This document shows positions 47,101-56,916 of a stretch of DNA of 64,000 bases, piece by piece (position 1 is the stretch's first letter; each line of letters opens with the position of its first letter). The notes under the pieces were generated by a model. That model had not been told where the DNA came from. It was given only the letters and a program-made list of their open reading frames with translations, and did no database searches. The DNA lies in assembly GCA_041399205.1 (NCBI GenBank), contig JAWKTK010000013.1, forward strand, positions 62,001-126,000. Reading direction: 5' to 3'. Made by a program: the position numbers and the translations under genes. The DNA is from JAGQOZ01 sp041399205. Its GTDB lineage: Bacteria; Planctomycetota; Planctomycetia; Pirellulales; Pirellulaceae.

Positions 47101-49064
47101 CGTTGACTTGGTCATCCAGAATAACCCGAGTTCCCGGTTGAATGGTAAGCGTGACACCGGACGGCACCAGCAGTTCGCCGGTAATGTGTCGGTCGGTTGA
47201 CGCGTCCCAGACTGTGTCTTGAGCGAGTGTTCCAGAATACGTTTGGCTGGGTGTCGATGCGTCCAAGACGGTCACGCCAAAGTGGCTGGCGGCGAGTTCC
47301 ACGCCGCTGGTTTGAATCGAGAAATCAGACGCCGCGGTTACGGTCGGAGCGAACGAACCGACACCTTTCTTGATTTGAACGCTGTCCGAGTCGAGCGAAT
47401 TATTTGCCGCGGCCACTTGGATCGGCGCTGAAATATTGGAATTGGTCGTTCCCAGTTCATCGAGCACTCGAACGACCATTGGCCATGATTCACCGGTTCG
47501 CACTGCGGGAGCGGCGATGATGTCCATGGAACTCTGGTGGAACGCAGGTGTATCGCCCACGTACCATTCGCCCGCGTCGTTCTGTCCGATCACCTGAAGC
47601 GTGTATTCTCCTTCGATCAGGTCATCCAAAATGATGGGTGTGGAAACGGCAGTCAGGTCGCTGTAAGGATCGCTGTCGCTGAGCCGATATCGATAGGCCG
47701 TGATGCCGGGACCGCTGACTTGAAACGCCTTGCCGTTATCCACTAGGCCGTCTAGCGGAGTCACGATGGGTTGGCCCGAAACCAAATGGCCCATGTTCAG
47801 ATCACCGGCGGCAGTACGGATCGCGGGCGAATTGGATTGCAAACGAAAATCACCGTTGGCCGCGTCTACGAACAGCGGGTCACCAGAAATATTGCCGACA
47901 CCTAAATCGTGTGGACGAATCGTAGTGGAACCAAAGGGCAGGGGATCATTCGGTAACAGAGAACGGTTGATGGTCAGTTCCGTTTGGAAGTTGGCGTTGT
48001 TGACCAGGTTTGAAAACAACTGTCCGACGTCGACAAAAATGTTTCCGTCCAGAGCAGCTCCTTTGCCCGGTCCGTTGACGGCGGTTCCACCGGATTCATT
48101 GAATTGAATCGCCGAATCATCCATGCCAATAAAGACGTTGTGTTCGACAGTGGCAAATGCGTCTTCCTTGAGCAAAATTCCGTGATCGCTGTTCATGAAA
48201 ACGTTGCGAACCACCGTGATCTGCGTCCGATTTGATTCGCCTGATTGAGGCAATCCGGTGGCAATGGCGTTGGCCGTGGTTGCTCGTGAAGTATTCAACT
48301 GAAAGTTCATGAAGACGTTGCCTTCAATATGGGCGTCTGTGCCGTCCAAATCTAAGCCGTCGTCGCCCCCTCCTTTAAACAAATTGTTGATGATCTGCAT
48401 GACGGGACCAGGGCGGTCGGCGCTCCAGGATATCAATCACGTCGCCGCCGTTGTTGCTGTTTTCGAAAACGTTGCCGTCAATGATCAGGTATTCATTGTT
48501 TTCAATGTGTTCGCCGTGAATGACTTCCGCACCATCGGATGTAGGGAAGTGGGAATCGCGAACAATCAACGACGGATGTTCCAGTTCCAGAATCGTTCCG
48601 GTGGTGCCGGTCCAGACGATGCCTTCTAAGTAAAGTCGCGAATAGTTGACCAGAATCGCTTCTCCCTGCGAATCACCTCGATGCATATCCGCGAACGTCA
48701 CGCGACTATCGTCCAGTGTGTTTTCAAACGAGAGACCATCCCAGCGTCCTGACGGAGAAGTGGGTTCAAAGCGAATTCGGTCGAATGGTGTTCCTTTGGC
48801 GTTCAGGCGACCTTGGACCGTGATTCCCGTGCCATTTTCGAATTGGATCAAGACGCCCGGTTCGATTTCTAGTTCAGCACCCGTTGAAACCGTCACATCG
48901 CCCACTACGGTGTACGGTGAATCGGCAACCGACCAGACGGTATCCACGTCGATGGTGCCCGACACATCCGTCAGCACTCGACGATCTTCCAAGTTTTCCA
49001 AGTGTCGTGGACGTTGAATGGACGAATAAGCCGACGGACGACGCAAGCGACGCGCGCGTTTCAT
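44192..49064 (-). CDS. Giant exported beta-helix / lamin-tail / DNRLRE / dockerin protein (one frameshift)
   Basis: About 1,624 residues from ATG 49062-49064, six bases after GAGG. The N-terminus has the planctomycete motif (RHLENLEDRRVLTDVSG). A long right-handed parallel beta-helix region follows, with pectate-lyase-like turns (GGGDDGLDLDGTDAHIEGNV, VEHNVFIGMDDSAIQFNESG), then Ig-like/cadherin-like segments, and a second helix region (DSFIVDTRDDGIDHNGANLN). Next are a lamin-tail domain (LRLNEVAVAVPSANGATGYV), a DNRLRE domain (SLLRWDLASIPADVLLQNVS) and dockerin-like loops near the C-terminus (GDFNGDGTVDVTDVDLF, GDSNLDGIFNSSDLVQVF, GDWNCDGEFNTQDLVIAF). A frameshift near 48405 (around GDVIDIL) splits it. 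Probably a surface polysaccharide-binding or degrading protein; no catalytic residues can be assigned. Confidence 0.85.
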
Positions 49065-49298
49065 GATTGCCTCGTGAGATTCTCTCTGTTCGCGGGAGTT
49101 CAAACGGTCGTAGACGCGATTCGCGATGGTCGTCTGAACGTGGTTAAGAATCTATTGTAACTGGCCAGTTTGAATTCGTCGTCTGTTTGTCGGTTTCAGA
49201 AACTTGGCAATTTCGCGTTGTGTTACTTCATTGGATAGTTAAAAACGATTTAACGACCGAATTGGCTTGGTATCGTACTCAAAGAAGACAGCGCGACA

Positions 49299-49940
49299 TT
49301 AATGGCCTTGGAACTGTCCGACCGCTTCGGCTGCTCGGAGTACCAGCTGGTTCAAGGGCAACGTCCCGTCTACTCGCACGTCCGCTCGCGAAGCAACTCG
49401 TTCCTGTTGCATTCGCATCAGGCTATGAATTGTGGTGGAATAGTTTTGCAGATAGACGAACATCCACTGGTGGAATTCGCGGAGTCCGGATGGGGCGGAA
49501 TTGTGAAGTGCTTCGCCGACGAATTGCTGAAGTTTCCGCGCCAGGGCGACGTCCAGTGGTGTTTCGATCCACAGCAGCAGATCGATCTGCTGTGCCGTTT
49601 CGGTATGAAGTCGACCGAAGGGTGTTTCAAACAGAATGATTTCGGCTGGCGCGACTGTTTGACCGTTTGTCGGGTTGTTGATGGGAAAGCCTGCACGCAA
49701 TTGACGCAAGTCGTTTGCCAAACGCGGCAAAGGAAATGCGTCGGGATTTGCTCCGGATTGCATCCAGTCTTGGACAAACTCCAGCGAGCGTTGTGTGATG
49801 CTTTGATAGTGGTCAATATCCACGGACACGCAACTTGGCAGCGTGTTTTCCAACGCCATCCGCAATGACGATTTGCCGGCGCCGATCGGGCCGCTGATAG
49901 CAATGACTTGATTCACAACGGTAAGACTTCTTGCGTACAA
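49299..49940 (-). CDS. P-loop kinase-like protein
   Basis: 213 codons; the true start is unclear because the first eight codons look weak and a GTG at 49914-49916 would start NQVIAISGPIGAGKSS. Walker A is GPIGAGKSSL near the N-terminus, followed by SVDIDHYQSITQRSLEFVQD, APAEIILFETPFGRLH and IDLLLWIETPLDVALARKLQ, the pattern of small nucleoside or uridine kinase-like P-loop proteins with a lid of Arg residues. No zinc or metal site is visible. It is divergent from the halogenase gene, with about 170 bases between. The substrate is unknown; the family (uridine-kinase-like) is an estimate. Confidence 0.7.
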   Translation of the reverse strand: MYARSLTVVNQVIAISGPIGAGKSSLRMALENTLPSCVSVDIDHYQSITQRSLEFVQDWMQSGANPDAFPLPRLANDLRQLRAGFPINNPTNGQTVAPAEIILFETPFGRLHTETAQQIDLLLWIETPLDVALARKLQQFVGEALHNSAPSGLREFHQWMFVYLQNYSTTIHSLMRMQQERVASRADVRVDGTLPLNQLVLRAAEAVGQFQGH

Positions 49941-50109
49941 ATACGGTTTGTTCGAGGCGGCCGTTCGGCATTAACGCGAATCGGAAGCGAACACCAACTT
50001 GAAATCGGACGGGTGACGGGGAAAAGATCAATAGGATGACAATGGTTCGTCGAATTGGATGAAAAGGTACGTGGTTCTTGGATGAAGCTAGCAGAGCAGG
50101 GGAGTGGCG

Positions 50110-51687
50110 ATGGAAAACCAACGAATGAATCTTGCGCAAATCGAACCGTCGTCCGCGATGGCGATTCAGAAAATTGTGATTGTGGGTGGCGGTACCGCGG
50201 GCTGGATGACGGCGAGTTTGCTGGAGCGTTTTCTTCGCAGTAGCGGTTGCCAAATTACGGTGTTGGATTCGCCTACGAAAGAGTCAATTGGTGTTGGCGA
50301 AGCGACGGTTCCGTCTATGGTGCGGTTCTTGCGAAATCTGGATTTCGAAGAAAACGAATGGATGCAGCGTTGCCACGCGACCTACAAGTTGGGCATTCGC
50401 TTTGATGATTTTTCAGAAGTGGGAAAGTCTTATTGGCATCCGTTTGGCTTGTGTGGCGGCATCATTGACGGCTTGGATCTGTTTCACTTCTGGGTGAAGG
50501 GTGTGCAGGAAGGGCAGTTGCGAGGTGACACGTATGCGGCGTATTCGTTGCAGAGGTTCTGTGCCGATCTAGGCAAAGGGCCTCGTCCGATCCACGGTTC
50601 GTCTTCCATCGTCGATTCCGGTGGTTACGCTTTTCATTTGGATGCCTTGTTGTTGGCTGACTATCTACGAGAGAAGGCCACGCAGCGAGGTGTACGGTTT
50701 CGTTTGGCCGAAGTCGAGCGAGTAGAGTTAGGTAGCGACGGCGCGATTCAGCACCTGCAGTTGTCCAACGGCCAGATCGAAGCGGCCGATTTGTATATTG
50801 ATTGTTCTGGATTTAGTGGCCAGCTGATTTCCGCGGGCATGCACGTAGGGATGGAGGATTGGTCGGACTATCTGTTGTGTGATCGTGCTGTGACCATTCA
50901 CTTGCCGGTGCAAAGCAAACGGTTGCCGTTTACCAAAGCGACGGGGCTGTCTGCCGGTTGGATGTGGCAGATTCCGCTGAGCCAGCGGACCGGTTGTGGT
51001 TATGTCTACAGCAGTCAGCACCTATCGGACGACGATGCCGTACAAGAACTAATGGAAGTATTGCAATTGGACGTTTTGCCTAGCGAAGCTCGGTTCCTGA
51101 ACATGACCATCGGCAGACGTACAGAATCTTGGGTCAAGAACTGTGTGGCCGTTGGTTTGGCGTCGGGGTTTGTGGAACCGATGGAATCGACCGGAATTTT
51201 TATGATCCAATATGCTGTGGAAAAATTGATGGAATGTTTTCCGGACAAACGATTCCATTCGGCTTTGATTCGAACCTTTAATGATCAAGTGAATTCGACG
51301 TTGGATCACGTTCGTGACTTCATCCAACTGCATTATTTGGTTTCGCAACGAAGTGAACCGTTTTGGCAGGCAAGTCGAGCGGTTACCGTGTCTTCGTCAC
51401 TGCACCAACTACTGGAAGTGTATGATGAAATCGGCGAGATTCATTTGTCCCATGTTCCTCTGTTTCCCGACGTCAGTCATTTCCATATCTTGTCTGGAAG
51501 CAACCGTCTTCCTCGGCGGACCAATCCGCTGGTGGCAATGTCTGACTTTCCAGCGGTGTTGGATATTCTGAGCCAGATTCGGCATCAAAACCGGGAAGAG
51601 GTCTTTTCTCTGCCAACCATGGACCAACTCATGGATTCCGTTCACCAACCGCAGGCGGAAGGATTTTCGATTGTGGAAAGCTTTTAG
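50110..51687 (+). CDS. Flavin-dependent (tryptophan-type) halogenase
   Basis: 525 residues from the ATG at 50110, preceded by AGGGGAG; a shorter start (MAIQKIVIVGG) is also possible. It carries the halogenase signatures: FAD loop GGGTAGWMTA, GVGEATVPSM, the catalytic Lys93 in HATYKLGIRF (the position that forms the chloramine in PrnA), the WxWxIP motif as GWMWQIPLSQR, and the catalytic Glu region SGFVEPMESTGIFMIQ. It should chlorinate or brominate an aromatic, probably indolic, substrate using FADH2 from a separate reductase. No reductase or biosynthetic cluster is nearby. The C-terminal part has the long helical end usual for this family. The frame is intact. Halogenases occur in planctomycetes without known products, so the substrate is open. 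Confidence 0.9.
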   Translation: MENQRMNLAQIEPSSAMAIQKIVIVGGGTAGWMTASLLERFLRSSGCQITVLDSPTKESIGVGEATVPSMVRFLRNLDFEENEWMQRCHATYKLGIRFDDFSEVGKSYWHPFGLCGGIIDGLDLFHFWVKGVQEGQLRGDTYAAYSLQRFCADLGKGPRPIHGSSSIVDSGGYAFHLDALLLADYLREKATQRGVRFRLAEVERVELGSDGAIQHLQLSNGQIEAADLYIDCSGFSGQLISAGMHVGMEDWSDYLLCDRAVTIHLPVQSKRLPFTKATGLSAGWMWQIPLSQRTGCGYVYSSQHLSDDDAVQELMEVLQLDVLPSEARFLNMTIGRRTESWVKNCVAVGLASGFVEPMESTGIFMIQYAVEKLMECFPDKRFHSALIRTFNDQVNSTLDHVRDFIQLHYLVSQRSEPFWQASRAVTVSSSLHQLLEVYDEIGEIHLSHVPLFPDVSHFHILSGSNRLPRRTNPLVAMSDFPAVLDILSQIRHQNREEVFSLPTMDQLMDSVHQPQAEGFSIVESF

Positions 51688-51788
51688 CTTTAGGTGAACA
51701 TTTACTGTCGAACGGCCAAACGCCCGGCGTAACTTTTCACGGTCCAGAGCGTTTTTTAGTTCTGGGTAAACATTTACTGTCGAACGGC
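51682..51788. repeat. 36-bp direct repeat spanning the halogenase stop codon
   Basis: Copy 1 is 51682-51717 and copy 2 is 51753-51788. Both start ttttag, differ at five positions in the first half, and share aacatttactgtcgaacggc plus c exactly. The first copy contains the halogenase stop (TAG at 51685-51687). Confidence 0.85.
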
Positions 51789-51892
51789 CCCTAGGTGCCA
51801 ATCGCGATTCGCTGAAATCGTTGGATGGCGGATGACGATGTCAAGCAATGATTGCTAGCACGAAATCCCGTAATCCGGCAGAAAGGCTTGTC

Positions 51893-52849
51893 ATGTCAGC
51901 TCGATGCACTCTCACGTTGGTACTTGGTTTGGTCTTGTGGTCTGGTGATGTCGGGCATGCGCAGCTTTTTCGCGGCGGACTGTTGCGAAAGGTGTTTTCG
52001 TTGCCCGAACCATCGGAACCAGCCAAACAGGAAAAGAAGAACGAATCGGCCAAGTCTCCCCAGAAGAACGCTCAATCGCCATCCTCGGCGCGTCAACCTA
52101 ACCAGTCTCGCCCGCCGAAGCAGCCGTTGCCAAGTGTCATGAAGGGAAAGCCACAGGGGCAACCGCGGCCGGCGACGCCTCGTTCCAACGCTTCGGACGA
52201 CTTTGATTTACAGCAACCACAGCCTCCCCAGGCAGCAGACTTTCAGCAAAAGCTGCGTCAGCCATTTTCCTATGCCAACCAGCGAGCGCGAGCGAACCGA
52301 AGTGGTTCTGGTTCGCGAAATCAAGCATCGCCGGCGCGAGCGAACGGAAAGCCGGCGTTGGACGAATCAAACTTCGCGTCGCCGGGAAGTTCTCTGGACG
52401 AACTGGTGATGCTGGGCATGAAGATTCAAGTCAGGCAGGACAATCTTGTGGTGGTTGGAGTGGCAGCAGAGGATGTTGCGGACCAAGCGGGCGTCAAGGT
52501 CGGTGACATTGTCAAGTCACTGGGTGGATTCGAAGCGAAACGCTTGGAGGAACTCAAAGGGTTTGAAGACGTGTTAAACAATGGAGATCGATTGGAGTTG
52601 ACGGTCGTTCGCGACAAACGAGAACAAAAGTTGGACTTGATCTATCAGGACGGATCTGGTGCGGACCTTGTCCCGTCCCGTCAGCCGGCACCTCGACAGG
52701 TGGGGCCTCAGTTACAAACACCGATGGCGAACCCGGGTGTCCAGCAGGAATTGCGTCAGCAACGTCAGACGATTGAACGTTTGCGAGCCCAGCTGAAGAA
52801 ACTGCAAGGCGAAGCCGAGCGAAACGAATTTGGCCTGCAGATACCCTAG
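51893..52849 (+). CDS. Exported PDZ-domain protein
   Basis: 318 residues from the ATG at 51893, after gaaagg. The signal peptide is about 1-23 (LVLGLVLWSGDVGHAQ). Then comes a Pro/Gln/Ser-rich linker (about 35-165), a PDZ domain at about 173-250 (VVVGVAAEDVADQAGVKVGD, ELTVVRDKREQKL) and a coiled-coil tail (QQRQTIERLRAQLKKLQGEA). There is no protease domain, so it is not an HtrA-type protease by itself; it may recruit a partner in the periplasm. It follows the halogenase by about 200 bases on the same strand but the direct repeat lies between, so cotranscription is uncertain. Confidence 0.8.
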   Translation: MSARCTLTLVLGLVLWSGDVGHAQLFRGGLLRKVFSLPEPSEPAKQEKKNESAKSPQKNAQSPSSARQPNQSRPPKQPLPSVMKGKPQGQPRPATPRSNASDDFDLQQPQPPQAADFQQKLRQPFSYANQRARANRSGSGSRNQASPARANGKPALDESNFASPGSSLDELVMLGMKIQVRQDNLVVVGVAAEDVADQAGVKVGDIVKSLGGFEAKRLEELKGFEDVLNNGDRLELTVVRDKREQKLDLIYQDGSGADLVPSRQPAPRQVGPQLQTPMANPGVQQELRQQRQTIERLRAQLKKLQGEAERNEFGLQIP

Positions 52850-53146
52850 CCAATAGAGGGGATGTGCGTTGGCTGCCGATGTGATTGTTAATGAACTGAA
52901 ACTCACGCAAAGGAAATGAAGGAATTATCTCCCAATTTTTAAACGTGAACGCCTGCTGCGGCCGGAAGAAGCGTTTACGATGGGTTACAGCTTTCCGAAC
53001 CGAGTTCGGAAGGCGGAAACACAAGGAATAGCTGTTTCGTCTGACGAAGGGACTCGTTTGGGTACGCGATGACGAATTTTGTCGCAAACCGGATTTTGTA
53101 ACCCCTTTTTGAAGACCGCAGTCCGTGGTCGGGAGATTTGCATCTA

Positions 53147-53917
53147 ATGAAGTGTTTTTCAGTTCGCGCGATGATCATCGCGGTTCTCTTGGCAACGGGG
53201 CTGAACGTTGCTCATGCGCAAACCATCGTGTTTGATGATTTTGAAGCGTATGCCGCCGGAAACATTGATGGCCAGGGTGGCCCGTGGGGCGACTTCGGTG
53301 GCACCTTAACAGCGGACGTTAGTGCAGAACAAGCCTCGAGCGGTTCTCAGGCGATGCGACTGGCTGTCAATCCAATTGTTCCGAATCCTGCCGGAATTAC
53401 TGGATATGGTTCCGACGTTTGGGCTGGCTTGGATGAACCATTGACTTCGGGTAAGTATGAACTTGGCTTTGATCTGTACGTGCCAAGTCGCTTCGACGGT
53501 ATCAATTACAATTTCATTTCGGAAGGTTTTTTGGGACCTCCGGACTTCAATTTTGATTATGGAGCGTATTTGATTGCCGACGGTGTAGCGGGCGTGTTCA
53601 AGTATCAGGCGGATATTGAAGTCACGACGCCTTTGGTGCGCGACGCTTGGACACCTGTCTTGGCAGCGATCGACTTAGACAATAACTCGGTCGACGTCTA
53701 TTACAACGGCAGTTTGTTGACGTCTAATGTTTGGGAACCGGGTGACGGTGACACGACGGTCGTTTCGCTGCAGAGTATCAACTCTTGGGCGCAGGACGGT
53801 ACCACAGACGCGGTCTTTATTGACGACTTCAGTTTGGTAGCCGTACCAGAACCAGCGGCTGGCGTTTTGGGAATTTGCCTACTGCCATTGTTGGGGCTGA
53901 TGCGTCGCCGCAAGTAA
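53147..53917 (+). CDS. Exported protein with VPEP C-terminal sorting tail
   Basis: 256 residues from the ATG at 53147; a TTG three codons earlier is less likely. The signal peptide is about 1-24 (MIIAVLLATGLNVAHAQ). The body is a beta-sandwich-like domain (VFDDFEAYAAGNIDGQGGPW, KYELGFDLYVPSRFDGINYN) of the type seen in lectin- or jelly-roll-fold secreted proteins. The C-terminus is VPEPAAGVLGICLLPLLGLM followed by RRRK, a PEP-CTERM signal that an exosortase would cleave. A terminator follows 29 bases after the stop. The gene is intact and isolated. Confidence 0.85.
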   Translation: MKCFSVRAMIIAVLLATGLNVAHAQTIVFDDFEAYAAGNIDGQGGPWGDFGGTLTADVSAEQASSGSQAMRLAVNPIVPNPAGITGYGSDVWAGLDEPLTSGKYELGFDLYVPSRFDGINYNFISEGFLGPPDFNFDYGAYLIADGVAGVFKYQADIEVTTPLVRDAWTPVLAAIDLDNNSVDVYYNGSLLTSNVWEPGDGDTTVVSLQSINSWAQDGTTDAVFIDDFSLVAVPEPAAGVLGICLLPLLGLMRRRK

Positions 53918-53945
53918 ACTGAATTCAGACCGGTGAGAATCATCG

Positions 53946-53982
53946 AAAGCCGAGCGAACTCCGGGGCGATCGGCTTTTCTTG
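53946..53982 (+). terminator. Rho-independent terminator
   Basis: Stem aaagccga (53946-53953) with tcggcttt (53970-53977), loop of 16 bases, followed by a T-rich run (ttttctt). Confidence 0.7.
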
Positions 53983-54000
53983 TTGCCAAACTTTATTGGG

Positions 54001-55068
54001 CTAAGCGCATTCGGCGGCGGCATGTTGCAGGCGAATGCGCCGACTGAGCTGTTCAATTTCATCGCGATATTCTTCTCGCTGCCGCTGCCATTCCAGCGAC
54101 TGTCGTTCGAATTCAGCTTCACGATGGTCGATTGCGTTTTCACGAACCAGCAATTGGGCATCACGCGATTCTAATTCGTTCCAGCGACGGTCGATCCATA
54201 GCTGAGCGTCTCGAACCTGAGTTCGCAGTCGGGCTTCTTGTTCGGCCAGGCGTTGCGAATAGGCAGCCATTTCTGTCCGGCGTCGTTGGAGTTCGTCATT
54301 GGCTAGTCGATAGTTGTCGTCCAATGATTGGCGCAATCGACGCATCGACGACGCGACGTCTGCGTCGGAACTGACACTCGCCATCTGTGCCCACGTTTGT
54401 TCGGTGGCAATCCGCATGCCGAGTGCTTCTCGGTGCAGCAGCGTGATTTCGTCATGAAGTTTTTCCAGTTGGCGTTCTTGTTTGGCAAGTTCTGATTGCC
54501 GCTGTTGTTCTTCTGCATCCCACGGTTGGGTTGAAATGTGTTGCGGAGAAGCAAAGTCGTTCTGTGTCTTGGGACTTGAACTTTCGGTGGCGGAATGACT
54601 GGGATCGCCCTTGGGTTTCGTAGGTTCGTGTGCCACAACGCGAACTTCTTTGTGGCTGCGAACTTCCGTGCCACTTCGGATTGTGTCCGATGGATCGGGT
54701 GTGGTGGAACGTGGTCGGTGATCCGAGACTCGATTGGACGAATCGACGGAATTCGCATCGTCGTTCGAAAATTCAAACCCCGGCAATGAACGCAACCGCA
54801 CCGTTCGTTCTTCTCGTTCTACTACGGCCAGCCTGGCGTTCAGCTCGGATTCTCGCTGGTCCAGTACGGCCAACCGCTCTTGGAGCAGCGCCGCAAGTTC
54901 TTGAGCGTGTCCGTGAAATTGTTCGGCTTGGCGGCCGGGATCGAGTCCGGCGATGGAGGCCAGCAATTCTCGAGTCGGTTCGTCATCTAAACGAATGCCC
55001 ATTTGCGGCTCCAGGCCGTGTGCGGAATCGACTCGAGTTGTTTCGGTTCGAATTTTTGCTTGCGACAT
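54001..55068 (-). CDS. Coiled-coil protein of unknown function
   Basis: 355 residues from ATG 55066-55068 (MSQAKIRTETTRVDSAHG); upstream in-frame ATGs have no ribosome site. Two long coiled coils (about 40-100 and 190-350) are rich in Glu, Arg, Gln and Leu (ELAALLQERLAVLDQRESEL, DELQRRRTEMAAYSQRLAEQ), separated by a Ser/Asp/Pro-rich linker. No membrane segment or signal peptide. It is divergent from groES, with about 250 bases between. It looks like a structural or scaffold protein; I do not recognise the family. Confidence 0.75.
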   Translation of the reverse strand: MSQAKIRTETTRVDSAHGLEPQMGIRLDDEPTRELLASIAGLDPGRQAEQFHGHAQELAALLQERLAVLDQRESELNARLAVVEREERTVRLRSLPGFEFSNDDANSVDSSNRVSDHRPRSTTPDPSDTIRSGTEVRSHKEVRVVAHEPTKPKGDPSHSATESSSPKTQNDFASPQHISTQPWDAEEQQRQSELAKQERQLEKLHDEITLLHREALGMRIATEQTWAQMASVSSDADVASSMRRLRQSLDDNYRLANDELQRRRTEMAAYSQRLAEQEARLRTQVRDAQLWIDRRWNELESRDAQLLVRENAIDHREAEFERQSLEWQRQREEYRDEIEQLSRRIRLQHAAAECA

Positions 55069-55316
55069 AGTTCGCTCTTTCAAGTCCAGAACTGGCGAAT
55101 CGTATTTAGCTGGTAGTTTCGGCATAACCGGCAAAGATTCTTTATCTTTCGTCCCTTAAACAACGGTAACTGTTTTGGTACCTGCAAAATGTGCCGTCTT
55201 GAACCATGGAAAGTCGCATGGGACAATTCAGGAAGTTAGCAGGTACAGCAATGCTTGCTTCGCTTCTCCAGAGTAGGGGAGGCGGCATTTCGGTAGATTG
55301 AAAGAGAAATCCAGAA

Positions 55317-55601
55317 ATGAAATTGAGCCTCTTGGCGACAACATTGTTGTCAAACGATTGGAAGCCGAAGAAACCACAACTGGCGGCATTTGCTTCCGTC
55401 TTCGGCCCAAGACAAGCCAACGCAGGAAAGGTCTTGTCCGTAGGAGACGGCAAACTGCTGGCAGATGGAAGTCGAGCTGCACATCAGGTCAAGGAAGGAG
55501 ATCGAGTCTTCTTTTTGTCTTACGCCGGAACGGAAGTTGTCGTGGACGACGAACGACTGCTGATCATGAGCGAAGATGAAATCTTGGCAATCCTGGAATA
55601 A
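55317..55601 (+). CDS. groES: Co-chaperonin GroES (two frameshifts)
   Basis: A 10-kDa chaperonin. The start is at ATG 55317, but the frame must shift at about 55321 so that the sequence reads IEPLGDNIVVKRLEAEETTT, and again near 55390 to continue GKVLSVGDGKLLADG, QVKEGDRVFFLSYAGTEVVV, ending MSEDEILAILE. In the third frame (from 55317) the early part is SLLATTLLSN, not family-like, so two one-base errors are likely. About 94 residues in all. No groEL lies in the window, although groES is normally next to it; the gene after it is unrelated. GroES caps GroEL in protein folding. Confidence 0.88.
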   Translation: MKLSLLATTLLSNDWKPKKPQLAAFASVFGPRQANAGKVLSVGDGKLLADGSRAAHQVKEGDRVFFLSYAGTEVVVDDERLLIMSEDEILAILE

Positions 55602-55701
55602 TGCCGATTAGTTCTTGAATTGAGACTTCGCATTGGTCTGGTTGCGGCATTGGTTCGTAATTGCCATTGGAGTTTTTCACAAATGATAGGGATGGTGTGT
55701 C

Positions 55702-56807
55702 ATGCGAATTCGGTTTGCTACCTGCGTGATTGCGTTTCTGTGCCTAGCTCTGGGGCTGGTTCCCAGGGGAATTGCCCAAGAGACGAATCGTGATTCTATG
55801 GAAAAAATGACTGCTGATGCCATTCGCTATCTTCAAGCTTCGCAGCAGGCGAATGGCGCGTTCAGTGCGGAATTAGGGCCGGCAGTGACGGCCATTGTGG
55901 CCACGGGGTTGGTTCGCAATGGTCGAACCGAAGACGACCCATTGGTTTCCAAAGCGGTACAGTACGTTTTATCGAATCGGCGTTCGGACGGAGGGATCTA
56001 CGCAGAAGGATCAAAGTACCGAAACTACGAGACTTCCATTGCGGTCATGTTGTTGTCCGAATTGAACAAAGACGAGAAGTACCAGGATCATTTGCAAGCG
56101 GCAGACCGTTTCCTGAAGGAAATTCAGTGGGACGAAGGAGAAGGCTTGGAATCTTCGGATTACGGTTTTGGCGGAGCTGGTTATGGCAGTCACAAACGTC
56201 CTGATCTTTCCAATACGACGTTCTTGATTGAAGCGCTACGAGCCACAGGAAATGATGCCGACAGTGAAGCGATCCAGCGAGCCTTGGCGTTTGTTTCTAG
56301 GTGTCAGAATTTGGAATCGGAACACAATACAACTCCGTTTCCAGCCAAAAATCCTGACGGCGGTTTCTACTATACGGCGGCTGCGGGTGGATCAGTCAGG
56401 CGGGTGAAACCGCCAACGGAGGTCTGCGAAGCTATGCGTCCATGACCTACGCTGGCTTGAAAAGCATGATCTTTGCTGGCGTAGGTCCCGACGACAAACG
56501 TGTGAAGGCCGCCGTCAGCTGGATTCAGAAACATTATGCGTTAGATTCAAATCCGGGCATGGGTACGTCCGGCTTGTTTTATTACTATCATACGTTCTCG
56601 AAGACACTGTCTGCTTTGGGTGAAGACCAGATCAAGGATGAAAACGGCAACGTCCATTACTGGAAGCAAGATCTGATCGACGAATTGGCCAAACGTCAAC
56701 AGGCCGATGGCAGTTGGTTGAATGAAGATTCTCGCTGGCTGGAGGGAAACAAAGATCTGTCTACTGCGTACGCCTTGTTGGCCCTTTCCTATTGCCGGCC
56801 GCGATGA
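55702..56807 (+). CDS. Exported prenyltransferase/squalene-cyclase-like repeat protein (frameshift)
   Basis: About 368 residues from ATG 55702. The signal peptide is about 1-26 (FLCLALGLVPRGIAQET). Repeats of the alpha/alpha-toroid type follow: RYLQASQQANGAFSAELGPA, YVLSNRRSDGGIYAEGSKYR, NPDGGFYYT, and after the frameshift SMTYAGLKSMIFAGV and KRQQADGSWLNEDSRW. The shift is at about 56395, where the first frame changes to poor sequence and the next picks up NGGLRSYAS. The DxDD and catalytic motifs of cyclases are not evident, so it may be a non-enzymatic member or act on another isoprenoid or peptide. Such exported proteins are frequent in planctomycetes. It is isolated on the plus strand. Confidence 0.75.
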
Positions 56808-56916
56808 ATCGATGAAACTTGTTCGCAGGGAGCGTTTACCAATCCGCCGTAGGACCGTTGGTGGAATGTACTTGGTTGGAATCAGAAGGCAATGGAAGTG
56901 AAAGGCGTTCAATAGC

